64,000 nucleotides of DNA from DASSBR01 sp035688265 (GTDB lineage: Bacteria; Pseudomonadota; Gammaproteobacteria; Natronospirales; DASSBR01), in assembly GCA_035688265.1 (NCBI GenBank), contig DASSNE010000058.1:79994-143993 (forward strand). Direction: 5' to 3'. Position numbers and translations under genes: made by a program. The notes beneath the pieces were generated by a model, which saw nothing but the letters and a program-made list of their open reading frames with translations, ran no database searches and had not been told where the DNA came from. The first letter of the stretch is position 1; each line of letters starts with the position of its first letter. This document shows positions 53,825 through 61,680 of this stretch, piece by piece.

Positions 53825-55597
53825 ATGAAATTCGCAGTTCTGCTCGTTGCCCTGTGTTTCGCCGCAACTCTCGCACAACCGGCGCCCGCCGCCGAGCCTG
53901 CCGATCACGCCGTCGCGCAGTTGCACGCATTGTTCAAACGCCAATGGCAGCGCCACCTGCGTGAAAACCCGATCGAGGCGTCGCTTGACGGCTTTCACGC
54001 CTACGATAACCAGTGGCCGAACGTCAGCCTGAGCGCGATCGCACGCGAACACAGGGAAGATGAACAAGCACTGGTAGCGCTGGAAAAGATCGATCGGGCT
54101 GCGCTGCCTTCGAAAGAGCAACTCAGCTACGACCTGTTCGCCTACATGCTGAAGGACCGCATTGCCGGCTACAAATTCCATGGCTACCTGCTCGCGCTGA
54201 ACCAGCTCGGCGGCATCCAGACGACCGCGACTCTGACGCACCAACTGCGCTTCAACTCGGCGAAGGATTACGACAACTGGGTAACGCGGCTCAAGACATT
54301 CGCGCCGTACATGGTCCAGACCATCGCGCTGCTGCGCGAAGGCATCAGGGAAGGCATGACCGAGCCCCGGGTCGTGATGAAGCGCATCCCGCACCAGATC
54401 GCGGCGCAGATCGTCGACGAGCCCGAAAAGAGCCCGTTCTACCGGCCATTCAAGCAAATGCCGGCAACCATTCCGGCCGCGAAACAGGCGGCGCTCCAGG
54501 CTGCGGCGAAAAAAGCCATCGCCAGCGTCATCGTGCCGAGCTACAAGAAGTTCCAGACGTTTTTCAACGACGTCTATCTGCCGGCCGCGCGCGACACTAT
54601 TGCCGCATCGAAACTGCCAAACGGCAAGGCCTATTACGCCTACGTCGTGCGTCACTACACGACGACGAATCTGACACCCAAACAGATTCACCGGTTGGGC
54701 CTCGAAAAAGTCGCCGCGATTCACGCGGAAATGAAAAAGATTTTCGACCAGATCGGCTTCAAGGGCAGCTACAAGGATTTCCTGCGCCACCTGCGCTCGG
54801 ACCCGCGCTTTTACTACAAGGACCCGCAAAAACTGCTCGAGGCCTACCGCGCTGCCGCCAAGCGCGTCGATCCGCACCTCGTCCGGTTCTTCCCGGTCAA
54901 ACTGCTGCCGCACGTGCCCTACGGCGTGCGGCCGATCCCGATGAGCCTCGCGCCCGACACCTACCCCGCCTACTCGGTGCCGCCGGCCGGCGACGGCAGC
55001 GTCGCGGGCTACATGGCCGTCAATCTATACAAGCCGGAATCGCGGCCGAAGTACGACATCCAGGTGCTCACCTGCCACGAAGCGCGCCCCGGCCACCAGT
55101 TGCAGATGCCGATCGCGATGGAACTGCACGACCTGCCGAACTTCCGTCGCTTTGCCTACTTCAACTCGTTTGGCGAAGGCTGGGCGCTCTACGCGGAAAC
55201 GCTGTGCGACGAAATGGGACTCTACGACAATCCCTATTCGCGCTTCGGCTATCTCGACTACCAGATGTGGCGCGCGGTGCGCCTGGTCGTCGATACCGGC
55301 ATGCACGAATTCGGCTGGAGCCGCGCGCGCGCCATCCAGTATTTCAAGGACAACACGGCGCTGAGCGTCGAGAACATCACCAATGAAGTCGACCGCTACA
55401 TCGCATGGCCCGGGCAGGCATTGTCCTACATGATCGGCGAGATGACGATTCAGCAACTGCGCCAAAAAGCGGGGAAGGCGCTGGGCGAAAGCTTCAATGT
55501 CCGCGCGTTCCACGCGGCTGTGCTGGACCACGGCAGCCTGCCGATGAGCGTTCTGAAGCAGGTTATCGACCGGTGGATTGCGCAGCAGAAGGATTGA
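53825..55597 (+). CDS. DUF885 zinc peptidase-like protein, exported
   Basis: 590-residue exported protein of the DUF885 family, mostly helical. Signal peptide about 1-23 (LVALCFAATLAQPAPAA). Zinc site HEARPGHQLQM (His-Glu ... His) with the third ligand in FNSFGEGWALYAE. Other conserved segments are GYMAVNLY and YIAWPGQALSYMIGE. Family members are thought to be carboxypeptidase-like metalloenzymes. ATG 53825 follows AAGGAT. It diverges from the HiPIP gene with an 80-bp gap. Confidence 0.88.
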   Translation: MKFAVLLVALCFAATLAQPAPAAEPADHAVAQLHALFKRQWQRHLRENPIEASLDGFHAYDNQWPNVSLSAIAREHREDEQALVALEKIDRAALPSKEQLSYDLFAYMLKDRIAGYKFHGYLLALNQLGGIQTTATLTHQLRFNSAKDYDNWVTRLKTFAPYMVQTIALLREGIREGMTEPRVVMKRIPHQIAAQIVDEPEKSPFYRPFKQMPATIPAAKQAALQAAAKKAIASVIVPSYKKFQTFFNDVYLPAARDTIAASKLPNGKAYYAYVVRHYTTTNLTPKQIHRLGLEKVAAIHAEMKKIFDQIGFKGSYKDFLRHLRSDPRFYYKDPQKLLEAYRAAAKRVDPHLVRFFPVKLLPHVPYGVRPIPMSLAPDTYPAYSVPPAGDGSVAGYMAVNLYKPESRPKYDIQVLTCHEARPGHQLQMPIAMELHDLPNFRRFAYFNSFGEGWALYAETLCDEMGLYDNPYSRFGYLDYQMWRAVRLVVDTGMHEFGWSRARAIQYFKDNTALSVENITNEVDRYIAWPGQALSYMIGEMTIQQLRQKAGKALGESFNVRAFHAAVLDHGSLPMSVLKQVIDRWIAQQKD

Positions 55598-55604
55598 GGT
55601 TTCG

Positions 55605-56795
55605 TTAACCGGCGGCAGTGGCAGAAGCGCTCCGGTAAAACCGGTAACCGTTGCGGCCGGCAGCCTTGACGGCGTACATCGCCGCATCAGCCGCCTGGAT
55701 CAGTTCATCGGCGCTGGCGCCGTCCTGCGGGTACAGCGCGATGCCGATACTGGCGCTGACCTGCACCGGCTCGGGCGCCTCGCTCGCACCGCGAAAGCTC
55801 AGCGGCCGTATTACGGCCTCGAGGATCTTTTCCGCCACCGCGGCGACGTCATCGGGTTGCGGCACGTCCTCGATCAGCATCAGGAATTCGTCGCCGCCGA
55901 TGCGCGCGACCAAATCCTCGCGCCGCAGACATGACTTGAGGCGCGATGCCAGCACGCTGAGCATCCGGTCGCCGGCGTGATGGCCGAATGAATCGTTGAT
56001 CGGCTTGAAGTGATCAACGTCGAGAAACAGTACCGCCAGCCGGTCGCCGCGCCGCTCACGGTGCAGCAGGGCTTCTTTCAGCCGTTGCTGGAACAGCAGG
56101 CGGTTGGGCAGTCCGGTCAGTTGATCGAACAGCGCAAGTTGCTGATGGCTTTCACGTTCGCGGTCGATCAGGCGATTCTGGTCGAACAGCACGCGCCGCT
56201 GCCGCTCGATCAGGTAACCCGCAAAGCCGGTGATCATCGCCGCAGCGATGCAGTTCGACAGGTCGGTTGCGAGCCAGCGGACGGGCGCAGCATTGTAGGC
56301 GCCGAATACCGCAGCGTACGCTGCGATCAGCACGACGTTGGCGAAAAGTGCCGGGTAAAATCGAAGCCCCGAGAAGTTGAAGGCCCAGACAATCACCAGC
56401 GTTACGCCGAAGAAATAGGAATTGGCGGTTTCAAGACTGGCATGAGCGATCATGAAGACGACACCGGCGCCAGCAAGCAGTGTCTGCACCAGCACCCACG
56501 GTTGCTGGAGGCGATCGAACAGCGGATGAAATGTCGCCGCCACCGATACCAGCAGTGTCGCCGAAACGCAAAGGCGCACCACCAGAATCAGCGCCGCCTG
56601 CTGCGGGAAGAACCAGGGATCCTGGAAGCCGAGCGCCAGGTAAATCACCAGCCCCAGGGCCAGCGACACGCGCGTCTGCATGCGGGTGCGAACGGCGTAA
56701 TCGCTGCGAAATGCGCGTTCGAGATCGCCGTCGACGAAGCGGAGCCGGAACCAGTCCAGGCGGCTCGCGGCCACGCTTGTTGGGCCGCCGTTCAT
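55605..56795 (-). CDS. Diguanylate cyclase, membrane-bound
   Basis: 396-residue inner-membrane GGDEF protein. Six hydrophobic segments between about 40 and 200 form a MASE-like sensor, followed by a linker helix (IERQRRVLFDQNRLIDRERE) and the cyclase domain. The active site GGDEF is at 300-304 in VARIGGDEFLML, and the product-inhibition I-site RxxD (RRED) lies nine residues before it, so feedback control by c-di-GMP is expected. No EAL domain follows. It makes c-di-GMP from two GTP. It converges with the DUF885 gene, 7 bp apart, and diverges from phhA. Confidence 0.93.
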   Translation of the reverse strand: MNGGPTSVAASRLDWFRLRFVDGDLERAFRSDYAVRTRMQTRVSLALGLVIYLALGFQDPWFFPQQAALILVVRLCVSATLLVSVAATFHPLFDRLQQPWVLVQTLLAGAGVVFMIAHASLETANSYFFGVTLVIVWAFNFSGLRFYPALFANVVLIAAYAAVFGAYNAAPVRWLATDLSNCIAAAMITGFAGYLIERQRRVLFDQNRLIDRERESHQQLALFDQLTGLPNRLLFQQRLKEALLHRERRGDRLAVLFLDVDHFKPINDSFGHHAGDRMLSVLASRLKSCLRREDLVARIGGDEFLMLIEDVPQPDDVAAVAEKILEAVIRPLSFRGASEAPEPVQVSASIGIALYPQDGASADELIQAADAAMYAVKAAGRNGYRFYRSASATAAG

Positions 56796-56929
56796 CCCGG
56801 CGGCCGGCGTTGTGGCATCATCCCTGCCCCTTATGTGACATTACCACTTGGGCATTATGCCACAATGGTTGATTGAAATGGTTTGTCGACGGGCAAAGCT
56901 GATAAACTGGCCAGTCGAGGTGATTTGAG

Positions 56930-57730
56930 ATGGGTAAAGGCACCAACTACGAAGCGAAAATCCCCGACGCGAACGGCATCATTCCGTACACGGACGAGGA
57001 AAACGCAATCTGGCACGATCTGATCACGCGTCAGCGGCCGATCGTCGAGCGGTATGCGGCGCCCGAATACCTCGAAGCGCTGGAGCGCATGAATTTCCCG
57101 ACGGATCACATTCCGCAGCCGGAAGAGACCTCGGCAGTGATCCGCCAATACACCGGCTGGGAAGTGGCGCCGGTGCCGGCCTTGATCCCGTTCGGTGAAT
57201 TTTTCCGGCTGCTCGCCGACAAGAAATTTCCCGCCGCCTCGTTCATCCGCACCCGCGAAGAATTCGACTACCTGCAGGAACCGGACATCTTCCACGAAGT
57301 GTTCGGCCACACGCCGCTCCTGACCGACCCGCGCTTCGCCGAATTCACCCACGCCTACGGCAAGGCCGGCCTGACCGCGAGCAAGGAAGACCGCGTGATG
57401 CTCGCGCGGCTGTACTGGTTTACCGTCGAGTTCGGGCTGATGAACACGCCCGCCGGACTCAAGACCTACGGCGCCGGGATCGTCTCGTCGGTCGGCGAGA
57501 CCCCCTACTCGATCGACAGCGACAAGCCGATCCGGAAGCCGTTCGACCCGCTGGAGGTGCTGCGCACGCCATACCGGATCGACATCTACCAGACGGTCTA
57601 TTTCGTGATCGACAGCCTCGACCAGCTGTTCGAAACGGCAAAGCTCGACCTGTTCGGGCTGATCGCCGAGGCGCGCCGGCTGGGCATGCGCGAACCGACT
57701 TATCCGCCGGTCGAAAAAGCCGCTTCCTGA
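56930..57730 (+). CDS. phhA: Phenylalanine 4-monooxygenase
   Basis: Non-haem Fe(II), pterin-dependent hydroxylase converting phenylalanine to tyrosine; 266 residues, the bacterial single-domain form. Iron ligands His122 and His127 lie in FHEVFGHTPLL, and the Glu ligand in YWFTVEFGL. The start has GAGGTGATTTGAG upstream. Followed 33 bp later by phhB, which regenerates the pterin cofactor. No tyrosine-type regulator box was recognised in the 134-bp gap to the diguanylate cyclase. Confidence 0.96.
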   Translation: MGKGTNYEAKIPDANGIIPYTDEENAIWHDLITRQRPIVERYAAPEYLEALERMNFPTDHIPQPEETSAVIRQYTGWEVAPVPALIPFGEFFRLLADKKFPAASFIRTREEFDYLQEPDIFHEVFGHTPLLTDPRFAEFTHAYGKAGLTASKEDRVMLARLYWFTVEFGLMNTPAGLKTYGAGIVSSVGETPYSIDSDKPIRKPFDPLEVLRTPYRIDIYQTVYFVIDSLDQLFETAKLDLFGLIAEARRLGMREPTYPPVEKAAS

Positions 57731-57763
57731 TAGAATTCTCTTTTTTACGCGGAGCAACAACTA

Positions 57764-58102
57764 ATGACCGAACTCGCCGAAAAGCACTGTCTGCCCTGTG
57801 AAGGCGGCGTGAAACCCCTGACGCACGACGAGGCGGAGGCCTATCTCAAGAGAATTGCGCCGGAGTGGACGCTGAGCGACGACGACAAGACCATCAGCCG
57901 CGACTTCAAGTTCAAGGGCTTCAACAAGACGATGGGCTTCGTCAACGCGATAGCGTGGATCGCCAACGCCGAAGGTCATCACCCCGATCTCGAAGTCGGC
58001 TACAACCACTGCAAAGTCAACTTCACGACCCACGCGGTCGGCGGACTGTCCGAAAACGACTTCATCTGCGCCGCCAAGGTCGACAAGCTGCTCGACGCAT
58101 AA
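57764..58102 (+). CDS. phhB: 4a-hydroxytetrahydrobiopterin dehydratase
   Basis: Pterin-4a-carbinolamine dehydratase, 112 residues, recycles the hydroxypterin made by PhhA. The family core is seen in EWTLSDDDKTISRDFKFKGF, FVNAIAWIANAEGHHPDLEV (His-His-Pro) and YNHCKVNFTTHAVGGLSE. An N-terminal CLPCEGG segment is present, as in many bacterial homologues. Ribosome site CGGAGCAAC. A terminator-like hairpin follows before gcvT. Confidence 0.96.
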   Translation: MTELAEKHCLPCEGGVKPLTHDEAEAYLKRIAPEWTLSDDDKTISRDFKFKGFNKTMGFVNAIAWIANAEGHHPDLEVGYNHCKVNFTTHAVGGLSENDFICAAKVDKLLDA

Positions 58103-58150
58103 ATACTTGGGTCCAGCCCCGCGCTCCAGTATCATTACGGTTTTTGGCCG

Positions 58151-58176
58151 GGCCGCTCTGCAGCGGCCTTCTTTAT
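58151..58176 (+). terminator. Intrinsic terminator between phhB and gcvT
   Basis: 7-bp stem GGCCGCT/AGCGGCC with a 4-nt loop CTGC, followed by TTCTTTAT. Good candidate for termination after phhB or for attenuation before the glycine-cleavage genes. A conserved glycine riboswitch core was looked for in the 93-nt gap and not seen. Confidence 0.65.
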
Positions 58177-58195
58177 CGCTCATCAAGGGCAGTTG

Positions 58196-59299
58196 ATGGC
58201 TAACCGAACGCCTCTTTACGCACGCCACCTCGAGCTGGGCGCGAAAACCATCGATTTCGGCGGCTGGGAGATGCCGATCCACTACGGGTCGCAGATCGAC
58301 GAGCACCATCGCGTGCGCCGCGACGCAGGGCTTTTCGACGTCTCCCACATGACCATCGTCGATATCGGCGGCACCGGCGCGCGCGACTTCCTGCGCCGGC
58401 TGCTCGCCAACGACGTCGCCAAGCTCAAGGAGCCCGGCAAGGCGCTCTATGGCTGCATGCTGAACGAGCGCGGCGGCGTCATCGACGACCTGATCACCTA
58501 TTACCTCGGACCGGACCGCTACCGTGTGATCGTTAATGCCGCGACGCACGACAAGGACCTCGCCTGGATGCGCAAGCAGGCGGCAGCGTTCGATGTCGAC
58601 CTCACCGAGCGCACCGACGCCGCGCTGATCGCGGTCCAGGGCCCGAACGCGCGCGACAAGGTCGCCGGCACGCTGGACGCCGATGCGCGCGAGGCGGCGC
58701 TGGCGCTCAAGCCGTTCAGTGCGGCGCAAATCGGCGATCTCTTCATCGCCCGCACCGGCTACACCGGCGAGGACGGCTTCGAAATCATGCTGCCGGCCGG
58801 CCAGGCGGTCGCCTGGTGGGACAAGTTCCTCGCCGCCGGCGCCGCGCCCTGCGGCCTCGGCGCACGCGACACTCTCCGGCTGGAGGCCGGCCTCAACCTC
58901 TACGGCCAGGACATGGACGAGGACGTCTCGCCGCTCGTCGCCGGGCTCGGCTGGACCATCGCCTGGGAACCCGAAGACCGGGACTTTATCGGCCGCGAGG
59001 CGCTGGAAAAGCAGCGCGCGGCCGGGGTCGCCGAACAGTTTGTCGGCCTGCTGCTGGAGGATCGCGGCGTGCTGCGCGGCCACCAGCGGATCGAAACGGA
59101 AGCCGGCGAAGGCCTCGTCACCAGCGGCGGCTTCTCGCCGACGCTCGAGCGCTCCATTGGCCTGGCTCGCATTCCGGTCGGCGCCATTGAGCGCTGCCGG
59201 GTGGATATACGCGGCCGGCTCGCCGAGGCGCGCGTCGTCAAGCCGCCGTTCGTCCGCAAGGGCAAGATTCTCGTTGATGTAGAAGGGGTAACGCAGTGA
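58196..59299 (+). CDS. gcvT: Glycine cleavage system T-protein, aminomethyltransferase
   Basis: Transfers the aminomethyl group from the H-protein to tetrahydrofolate, releasing ammonia; 367 residues. Conserved segments: DFGGWEMPIHYGSQIDEHHRVR, GLFDVSHM, LLANDVAKL, ALIAVQGPNA, RTGYTGEDGFE and LGARDTLRLEAGLNLYGQDMD. ATG 58196 (a TTG lies just before it) follows AAGGGCAG. Stop overlaps gcvH by 4 bp (GTGA). Confidence 0.97.
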   Translation: MANRTPLYARHLELGAKTIDFGGWEMPIHYGSQIDEHHRVRRDAGLFDVSHMTIVDIGGTGARDFLRRLLANDVAKLKEPGKALYGCMLNERGGVIDDLITYYLGPDRYRVIVNAATHDKDLAWMRKQAAAFDVDLTERTDAALIAVQGPNARDKVAGTLDADAREAALALKPFSAAQIGDLFIARTGYTGEDGFEIMLPAGQAVAWWDKFLAAGAAPCGLGARDTLRLEAGLNLYGQDMDEDVSPLVAGLGWTIAWEPEDRDFIGREALEKQRAAGVAEQFVGLLLEDRGVLRGHQRIETEAGEGLVTSGGFSPTLERSIGLARIPVGAIERCRVDIRGRLAEARVVKPPFVRKGKILVDVEGVTQ

Positions 59300-59685
59300 G
59301 CACGATTCCAGACGATTTGAAGTACACCCAGAGCCACGAGTGGCTTCGCGACCGCGGCGACGGCGTGATCGAAATCGGCATCACCGACCATGCCCAGGAA
59401 GCGCTCGGCGAACTCGTTTATGTCGAGACACCCGAAACCGGCCGCGAGATCGATGCCGGCGAGACCTGCGCGACGGTCGAGTCGGTGAAATCCGCCTCCG
59501 ACGTCTACTCTCCCATTGCCGGCGAAATCGTCGACGCGAACGACTCGCTCGCCGACGAGCCCGACAAGGTCAACAATGATCCGTACGGCGAGGGCTGGCT
59601 GGCCCGCATCCGTGCGGCCGACGACACTGCGCTGGATCGCTTCATGGACGCGGCGGCCTATCGCGACTATTGCGAGGAAAACTGA
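59296..59685 (+). CDS. gcvH: Glycine cleavage system H-protein
   Basis: Lipoyl carrier of the glycine cleavage complex, 129 residues. The lipoylation lysine is Lys65 in VESVKSASD. The typical N-terminus (YTQSHEWLRD) and GITDHAQEALGELVYVE are present. GTG start overlapping the gcvT stop. Ends 6 bp before gcvPA. Confidence 0.97.
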   Translation: MSTIPDDLKYTQSHEWLRDRGDGVIEIGITDHAQEALGELVYVETPETGREIDAGETCATVESVKSASDVYSPIAGEIVDANDSLADEPDKVNNDPYGEGWLARIRAADDTALDRFMDAAAYRDYCEEN

Positions 59686-59691
59686 CAGGCA

Positions 59692-61065
59692 ATGGCCTTC
59701 ATTCCGCATACTGAAGACGATGTCCGCGCGATGCTCGCGGAGATCGGCGTCGACAGCATCGAGCAGCTGTTCGACGAGATCCCGCGCGAACTGCGCGTCG
59801 AACAGCTGACCGGCGTGCCGCCGGCGGCCACCGAACGGGAAATCACGCGGCTGATGAACGCGCGCGCGGCAGCCGACGGGATGCCGCTGTCGTTCCTGGG
59901 CGCCGGCGCCTACGAGCACCACATCCCGGCCGCCGTCTGGGAAATCACCACGCGCGGCGAGTTCTACAGCGCCTACACGCCCTACCAGGCCGAAGCCAGC
60001 CAGGGCACGCTGCAGGTGCTGTACGAATACCAGACGATGATGGCCAACCTGATGGCGATGGACGTGTCCAACGCGTCGCTGTACGACGGCGCGTCCGGCC
60101 TCGCCGAGGCCTGCCTGATGGCGGTGCGCGCGCAGCGCAAGGCCGCGCACCGCATCCTGGTCGCCGGCACGCTGCATCCGCTTTACCGCGAGACGATCGA
60201 AACCATCGCCGGCATGCAGGATATCGAGTTCGTCGACCTGCCGTACTGCACGCAGGCCGGCCAGACGCTGCCGGAAGCGCTCGCGCGTTTCGAAGGGCAG
60301 GCGTTCGACGCGCTGGTGATCCCGCAACCCAATTTCTTCGGCGTCCTCGAAAACGTCGACGCGCTGACCGACTGGGCGCACGCGCAAAACGCGCTGGCGA
60401 TCGGCGTCGTCAATCCGACCGCGATGGCGCTGCTCAAGCCGCCCGGCCGCTGGGGCGAAACCGGCGCCGACATCGTCTGCGGCGAAGGCCAGCCGCTGGG
60501 CGTGCCGCTGTCGTCCGGTGGCCCGTACTTCGGTTTCCTGTGCTGCCGCCAGTCGCTGGTGCGCCAGATGCCCGGCCGGCTCGCCGGCCGCACCGTCGAT
60601 CTCGATGGCAAGGAGGGCTTCACGCTGACGCTGCAGGCGCGCGAGCAGCACATCCGCCGCTCCAAGGCCAAATCGAACATCTGCACCAATCAGGGCCTGC
60701 TGGTCACGGCGGCGACGATCTACATGGCGCTGCTCGGCGCCGAGGGTCTGAAGCGCGTCGCCGCGGTCAGCCACGCAAACACGCGGAAACTCGTCGACAC
60801 GCTCACGGCTATCGACGGTGTAGAGCGTGCATTCACCGCGCCGTACTTCCACGAAGCGGTACTCACGCTCGATCGACCGGCCGCGGACGTGCTGGCGCAA
60901 TTGTCCGACGGCGGCATCCTCGGCGGCCTCGACCTCGCAACCTGGTTCCCGGAACTCGACAACGCGCTGCTCGTCTGCGCGACCGAAACCAAAACCGACG
61001 CCGACATCGATCTTTATGCGAGCGCGCTCGGCAACATCCTGACGGCAGCGGCCGAAGTGGCCTGA
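59692..61065 (+). CDS. gcvPA: Glycine dehydrogenase (decarboxylating) subunit 1
   Basis: N-terminal half of the two-subunit P-protein, 457 residues. Signatures: FIPHTEDDVRAMLAEIG, FLGAGAYEHHIPAAVWEI, YTPYQAEASQGTLQVLYEYQ and LPLSSGGPYFGFLC-like VPLSSGGPYFGF. It pairs with GcvPB to decarboxylate glycine with PLP. The start has a weak ACAGGC. It is separated from gcvPB by tpx, an unusual split of the pair. Confidence 0.97.
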   Translation: MAFIPHTEDDVRAMLAEIGVDSIEQLFDEIPRELRVEQLTGVPPAATEREITRLMNARAAADGMPLSFLGAGAYEHHIPAAVWEITTRGEFYSAYTPYQAEASQGTLQVLYEYQTMMANLMAMDVSNASLYDGASGLAEACLMAVRAQRKAAHRILVAGTLHPLYRETIETIAGMQDIEFVDLPYCTQAGQTLPEALARFEGQAFDALVIPQPNFFGVLENVDALTDWAHAQNALAIGVVNPTAMALLKPPGRWGETGADIVCGEGQPLGVPLSSGGPYFGFLCCRQSLVRQMPGRLAGRTVDLDGKEGFTLTLQAREQHIRRSKAKSNICTNQGLLVTAATIYMALLGAEGLKRVAAVSHANTRKLVDTLTAIDGVERAFTAPYFHEAVLTLDRPAADVLAQLSDGGILGGLDLATWFPELDNALLVCATETKTDADIDLYASALGNILTAAAEVA

Positions 61066-61081
61066 AAAAGGAGCAACAGCC

Positions 61082-61582
61082 ATGACTCAAATCACACTGC
61101 GCGGCAACGCAATCAACACCAACGGCGAACTGCCCCGTGTCGGCAGCACCGCGCCCGATTTTTCCCTCGTCAACAAGGACCTCAAGGATGTGTCGCTGGC
61201 GGAATGGGAAGGCCGCAAGAAACTGCTCAACATCGTGCCGAGCCTGGACACGCCGGTATGCGCGCTGTCCACGAAGAAATTCAACGAGTACGCAAAGGAC
61301 CATCCGGACACGGTGATCCTGATCATTTCCGCTGATCTGCCGTTCGCGATGAGCCGCTTCTGCGGCGACGAAGGACTGGAAAACGTCATTACGTTGTCGC
61401 TGATGCGCGGGCGCGATTTCGCGCGCGACTACGGTGTGCTGATCGAGGATGGCCCGATGGCCGGACTGACCGCGCGCGCCGTGGTCGTGATCGACGAAAA
61501 CGACACGGTGGTCTACAACGAACTGGTGCCGGAAATCGGTAACGAACCGGATTACGAGGCGGCGCTGAAGGCGCTCGGCTGA
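61082..61582 (+). CDS. tpx: Thiol peroxidase (atypical 2-Cys peroxiredoxin)
   Basis: Reduces hydroperoxides with thioredoxin, 166 residues. Peroxidatic Cys60 in PSLDTPVCALST and resolving Cys94 in SRFCGDEG, both at family positions. Tpx-specific N-terminus ITLRGNAINTNGELP and the C-terminal YNELVPEIGNEPDYEAAL. Ribosome site AAAGGAG upstream. Its last codons form one arm of a perfect 18-bp palindrome with the stop in the loop. It sits between gcvPA and gcvPB. Confidence 0.96.
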   Translation: MTQITLRGNAINTNGELPRVGSTAPDFSLVNKDLKDVSLAEWEGRKKLLNIVPSLDTPVCALSTKKFNEYAKDHPDTVILIISADLPFAMSRFCGDEGLENVITLSLMRGRDFARDYGVLIEDGPMAGLTARAVVVIDENDTVVYNELVPEIGNEPDYEAALKALG

Positions 61583-61601
61583 TAGCCGAGCGCCTTCAGC
61601 G
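61563..61601. terminator. Perfect 18-bp palindrome over the tpx stop codon
   Basis: Two perfectly complementary 18-nt arms (61563-61580 and 61584-61601) flank the 3-nt loop GAT, so the TGA of tpx spans the arm/loop border. It is GC-rich and very stable. No T-tract follows; it may end or stabilise the tpx message or pause ribosomes, and may have arisen by inverted duplication of the gene end. Confidence 0.7.
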
Positions 61602-61603
61602 TG

Positions 61604-61669
61604 GTCAGCGGTCAGAGGTAAGCGGTAAAAGAATTTTTCTTCGCCACTAACCACTGACCGCTTACCACT
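61604..61669. repeat. Inverted array of degenerate heptamers
   Basis: Four heptads of the type GTCAGCG (61604-61631: GTCAGCG, GTCAGAG, GTAAGCG, GTAAAAG) face, across a T-rich centre, four reverse-complement heptads (61642-61669: CGCCACT, AACCACT, GACCGCT, TACCACT). A 9-bp dyad (AGCGGTCAG 61607-61615 with 61654-61662) results. It fills the gap before gcvPB. Confidence 0.65.
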
Positions 61670-61680
61670 CACCCTAAGAC

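Noticed and set aside
56010..56876. 288-codon plus-strand open frame
   Set aside because: Antisense to the diguanylate cyclase; Gln/Arg/His-rich with no domain.
58103..58195. Glycine riboswitch before gcvT
   Set aside because: The gap is only 93 nt and shows a terminator-like hairpin but not the conserved aptamer segments.
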